Of a DNA stretch of 11,050 bases, positions 7,696 to 11,050 are shown in pieces. This stretch comes from an uncultured Polaribacter sp. (GTDB lineage: Bacteria; Bacteroidota; Bacteroidia; Flavobacteriales; Flavobacteriaceae). The stretch spans positions 1 through 11,050 of the forward strand of contig CAJXAS010000039.1 of assembly GCA_913050305.1 (NCBI GenBank), given 5' to 3'. The notes beneath the pieces were generated by a model. It did no database searches. It had not been told where the DNA came from and worked only from the letters and a program-made list of their open reading frames with translations. Each line of letters opens with the position of its first letter. Positions within the stretch are counted from its first letter, which is position 1. The translations under genes were made by a program, and so were the position numbers.

Positions 7696-9316
7696 TCCTA
7701 AAAAGAAAGCTATTGTTCTATTATTAATAGGAATTGTTTTTTTAACCTATTCTTTTAAATCAAAATTTTTTGAAGTTGCTAAACAAATAGAAATTTATAA
7801 CTCTTTATTTAAAGAGTTAAATATGTATTATGTAGATGAAATTAATCCTGCAGAATTTACTAATAAAGCAATTAAAAACACCTTAAAAGACTTAGATCCT
7901 TACACCATTTTTTATACTGAACAAGACGTAGAAACTGCTAGAATACGAAGAGCAGGAGAATATGGAGGAATAGGAGTTGCAGTAAATTATATAGAACAAG
8001 GGATTCAAATAAGTGAAATTTACAAAGATTTTTCTGCAGACAAAGCAGGCTTAAAAGCAGGAGATATTATTATTTCTGTAGACAATCAATCGATAAAAAA
8101 TAGGGAGATAGAGGAGCTTTCCATGCTTTTAAAAGGAACGCCAAACAGTAAATTATCCATAGAAGTTAATAGACAAGGAAACATATTTAGAAAAGATATT
8201 TTTAGAGATAAAGTACTTATTAACGCTGTGCCATTTGCAGAAATGATTGATGAAAACACTGGTTATATTGCATTAACACGTTTTAATGAAAAGGCATCTT
8301 CTGAAGTTAAAAAGGCATATCGAAAATTAAAGAAGCAAGGAATGACAAAGCTCGTTTTTGATTTGCGTTACAATCCTGGTGGATCTTTATTAGAGTCGAT
8401 TAGAATTTCTAATTTTTTCTTACCAAAAGGCAGGAAAATTGTGAGTACAAAAGCCAAAATTAAAAAATGGAGCACAACTTATAAAACTAAAAATAATCCT
8501 TTAGATTTAGAAATACCAATTGTTGTTTTAATAAATGAACGCTCTGCATCTGCATCTGAAATTGTAAGCGGTTCTTTGCAAGACTATGATAGAGCTGTAA
8601 TTATGGGGAAGCGTTCTTTTGGTAAAGGTTTGGTGCAGCGTCAAAAAGAACTTACCTATGGGACACAATTAAAATTAACAATTTCTAAATACTATACACC
8701 AAGTGGCAGATGTATTCAGGAATTAGATTATGAGAATAGAGATTTAAAGACGGGTAAAGTACCTAAGTTTTCTGATACAGGAATTAATGAATTTAAAACG
8801 GCAAACGGAAGAACGGTATATGACGGCGGAGGTGTAATGCCAGATGTTGAAATTAATATTTCTAAAAGAAATAAAACTACAGAAGAATTGTTAAAGTCAA
8901 AAGCTATTTTTGATTTTGCAACGCTTTATTTCTATGAAAACAAAACACTAGAAAGTCTAAGTGATTTTAATTTCAAAAATTCAAATTTTAACAAGTTTGT
9001 AGACTATTTGAAAATTGATACAACTTTTGTGATACCTCAAGAATCTTTGTTTAAAAAAGCTTTTTTATCAGCGAAAGAAAATAATATCTCAAGAGCTTAT
9101 ACTAAAATTACAGAAAAATTAGCAGCATATAAAGTCAATGAAATATCAAAAAATAAAGACATTATTTTAGAATTAATAAAGTCAGAAATTATAGAAAGAT
9201 ATTTTTATAAAGAAGGTGTTTATCAATACAATTTAAAGAATGATAAAACTATTTCTGAAGCATTGTCTTTGCTGAAAAATGAAGAAAAATATAGTGAAAT
9301 TTTATCGGGGAAATAG
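7682..9316 (+). CDS. S41 C-terminal processing peptidase (CtpA/Prc-like)
   Basis: This 544-residue serine protease probably acts in the periplasm, anchored by the N-terminal hydrophobic segment at about residues 9-25. A PDZ domain (about 92-168, starting GEYGGIGVAV) would recognise substrate C-termini. The S41 catalytic core follows: SASASEI places the nucleophile at S290, and the general base is K315 in KRSFGKG. This 25-residue spacing is the same as S430/K455 of E. coli Prc, and D301 matches Prc D441. A helical C-terminal extension (about 400-544) has no motif I recognise. Length is normal for Bacteroidota members. The ATG lies within the end of rnpA in another frame, so translation is probably coupled to it. 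Substrates are unknown; related enzymes trim or degrade envelope proteins. Confidence 0.93.
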   Translation: MRAFNPKKKAIVLLLIGIVFLTYSFKSKFFEVAKQIEIYNSLFKELNMYYVDEINPAEFTNKAIKNTLKDLDPYTIFYTEQDVETARIRRAGEYGGIGVAVNYIEQGIQISEIYKDFSADKAGLKAGDIIISVDNQSIKNREIEELSMLLKGTPNSKLSIEVNRQGNIFRKDIFRDKVLINAVPFAEMIDENTGYIALTRFNEKASSEVKKAYRKLKKQGMTKLVFDLRYNPGGSLLESIRISNFFLPKGRKIVSTKAKIKKWSTTYKTKNNPLDLEIPIVVLINERSASASEIVSGSLQDYDRAVIMGKRSFGKGLVQRQKELTYGTQLKLTISKYYTPSGRCIQELDYENRDLKTGKVPKFSDTGINEFKTANGRTVYDGGGVMPDVEINISKRNKTTEELLKSKAIFDFATLYFYENKTLESLSDFNFKNSNFNKFVDYLKIDTTFVIPQESLFKKAFLSAKENNISRAYTKITEKLAAYKVNEISKNKDIILELIKSEIIERYFYKEGVYQYNLKNDKTISEALSLLKNEEKYSEILSGK

Positions 9317-9342
9317 CTTTATATTGCAATCTAAATATTTAT

Positions 9343-11031
9343 ATGTCAGAAATTAATAAAACATCTAGAACAAGAGCTCAAGAATCTACCAATGCAATAG
9401 AAAAATTATACATTTCTATGCGTCATTTGTTTAGTAGAGGTTTTTATAAGCCAATGGGTATTTCGGGAGAAACTTTACGCAAATCTTTACTACTGCTAAG
9501 ACCAGAAATCTATGGTTCTATAGCAGAAGAAAGAATAGAGCTAAGTGGCTTAACCTATGTTATAGAGCGGCTTCCTGAAGGAATAGAAGAATGCCAATAC
9601 ATTAACTTAACGGCAGATGAGGGATATAAAAGCTCACATTTTAATTCAATTATTCCACCAAAGAGAAGAAGAAATTGCTACAGAATAGATAAAGATCAAA
9701 TGAATATAGAGATTACCAGAGGACGCTCTGAAATCTATGATATTCTTACACATTTAACCTTTTTATTTATAGAATCTCATAAGATTCAAGAGAGAGTTAC
9801 ATTAAATGATGGTGAAGATTTTACTAGAGAATGGAAACATTTAGAGGATACTGTAATACATCAAAAAGGAGTTACTGCCGAAGAAAGAGAGGTTACTATT
9901 GTGCATGTAGGTAATATTTTAGGAAGATCTTTTGATGAGGTTTTAGATATTTATAAAACATTTTCTTCAAAGGAAAACCCTGATCGATTTTTTCAACTAA
10001 TTTATTGGTTAGGTAAACTTGCTATAAATGAGGTAATAGAAAATAATAAAAGGACGGTAACATTTAGTTCTGTGCTCATTGAAGAAATTGGACATCACAT
10101 TTATGGTGAAATTTGGGCTAATAATATTAAAAAATCTTTACATCAGAAGAGTTTGTTAGAAAGACCAATCCATATTATAAGTGCAAATATGCACAGTGTA
10201 TTAAATTCAATATATGCAAAGAATGCTTTGCCAAAAGAAGCCAAAGATTTAAAAGGGTTTGAACTGTATCAGCTTTTAAGTAATGCAGACAGTAAGCCAT
10301 TACAGAAAAAAGTAAAGGATTTTGCCTCTTTAAATGGTCTTGTTTATATAAAAGATACCTCGGGTACAAATATAAATGTACAAATTATAGATACTGCTAA
10401 AATAAACTTCGATGTTTTATCGTTCTCTAAAAAGGAAGTTTTAGAAGAGAATGCTGTAATTATTGTAATGGATTATGCTTTTGGTGAACAAGCTTATGAA
10501 ACCATGGATGAATTGTTAAAGCCATATGCTAGTAAAAAGAACAGTAAAACTCATTTAGATGTAAAATCTGTATCAATAATGGGTAAAGCAGGAATTCTAG
10601 AAGGCGGTAAAGGTGATATTATGATTCCTTCTGCTCATATTTTTGAAGGAACAGCAGATAACTATCCTTTTAAAAATGAGTTAGCTAAAGCTGATTTAGA
10701 AGGTTTTGGAATTGAAGTTTTTGATGGGTCTATGATTTCAGTTTTAGGAACATCATTGCAAAATAAAGATTTATTAAAGTTTTTTCATGATTCTACTTGG
10801 AATGTTATTGGTTTAGAAATGGAAGGTGCTCATTATCAGAAAGCAATACAATCTGCATCTAAAATTAGAGGAAATATTTCTGAAGATGTAAAAGTGAGGT
10901 ATGCGTATTATGCTTCTGATAACCCATTAGAAACAGGTGCAACACTAGCTTCTGGAGGGCTAGGTATGACTGGCGTAACGCCAACATATGCGATTACACA
11001 AAAAATAATAGAACAAATTTTCAACAGTTAA
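9343..11031 (+). CDS. Conserved Bacteroidota-type protein with C-terminal nucleosidase/phosphorylase-like domain
   Basis: This 562-residue protein has no signal peptide or membrane segment and is probably cytoplasmic. I believe it belongs to a Bacteroidota family carried as a domain of unknown function (possibly DUF6909), recalled rather than searched. The N-terminal half is conserved-looking but unassigned: residues 1-60 contain RTRAQESTNAIEKLY and FYKPMGISGE, then IIPPKRRRNCYRID, and EEIGHHIYGE at 247-256. The C-terminal part resembles the nucleoside phosphorylase/nucleosidase superfamily, as in AMP nucleosidase and MTA/SAH nucleosidase. GLEMEGA at 490-496 matches the ribose-binding Met-Glu motif (E492, E494), and ASDNPL at 524-529 matches the catalytic Asp motif (D526). 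Their spacing of 32 residues is longer than the 23 in E. coli enzymes, suggesting an insertion. It starts 26 nt after the protease gene on the same strand. Enzymatic activity is inference. Confidence 0.6.
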   Translation: MSEINKTSRTRAQESTNAIEKLYISMRHLFSRGFYKPMGISGETLRKSLLLLRPEIYGSIAEERIELSGLTYVIERLPEGIEECQYINLTADEGYKSSHFNSIIPPKRRRNCYRIDKDQMNIEITRGRSEIYDILTHLTFLFIESHKIQERVTLNDGEDFTREWKHLEDTVIHQKGVTAEEREVTIVHVGNILGRSFDEVLDIYKTFSSKENPDRFFQLIYWLGKLAINEVIENNKRTVTFSSVLIEEIGHHIYGEIWANNIKKSLHQKSLLERPIHIISANMHSVLNSIYAKNALPKEAKDLKGFELYQLLSNADSKPLQKKVKDFASLNGLVYIKDTSGTNINVQIIDTAKINFDVLSFSKKEVLEENAVIIVMDYAFGEQAYETMDELLKPYASKKNSKTHLDVKSVSIMGKAGILEGGKGDIMIPSAHIFEGTADNYPFKNELAKADLEGFGIEVFDGSMISVLGTSLQNKDLLKFFHDSTWNVIGLEMEGAHYQKAIQSASKIRGNISEDVKVRYAYYASDNPLETGATLASGGLGMTGVTPTYAITQKIIEQIFNS

Positions 11032-11050
11032 ATTGTAATAAGAAAAAGAA

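Noticed and set aside
10175..10369. A 64-codon minus-strand open frame inside the 562-residue protein gene
   Set aside because: It is a shadow of a long intact plus-strand frame; the composition is what reverse reading of AT-rich coding sequence gives.

Overview
The window is a compact, AT-rich stretch (roughly 30% GC by eye) with almost all coding on the + strand. The proteins look like those of Flavobacteriia, most plausibly a marine Flavobacteriaceae in the Polaribacter/Tenacibaculum range. The genus is a guess; the class-level call rests on protein style, on Bacteroidota-type TAnnTTTG promoter boxes, and on the lack of clear Shine-Dalgarno sequences.

Left edge (1-685, minus strand): the N-terminal 228 codons of a FemAB/GNAT-like acyltransferase that runs out of the window. 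It appears to lack an ATG start. A divergent, AT-rich intergenic region (686-916) follows and holds a promoter-like box for the rightward operon.

Centre left (917-6566, plus strand): a complete tripartite RND efflux operon of inner-membrane adaptor, 1065-residue permease and TolC-like outer-membrane channel. The genes are packed with a 3-nt gap and then an 11-nt overlap, so they are almost certainly co-transcribed. The substrate cannot be read from the sequence.

Centre right (6650-7231): a small TPMT-family SAM-dependent methyltransferase, probably its own unit or loosely attached to the preceding operon.

Right (7303-11031): rnpA (RNase P protein), overlapping by 14 nt an S41 C-terminal processing protease. 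After 26 nt comes a 562-residue protein whose C-terminal part resembles the nucleoside phosphorylase/nucleosidase superfamily, while its N-terminal half is not something I can assign. A good promoter-like element sits so close to the rnpA ATG that the mRNA could be leaderless.

Overall this is mostly ordinary chromosomal gene content. I see no mobile element, CRISPR array, RNA gene or defence-system signature. The parts most worth a second look are the conserved-looking protein of unknown function at 9343-11031 and the RND permease lacking the usual TM10 lysine. Some start-site and leader oddities are also listed.
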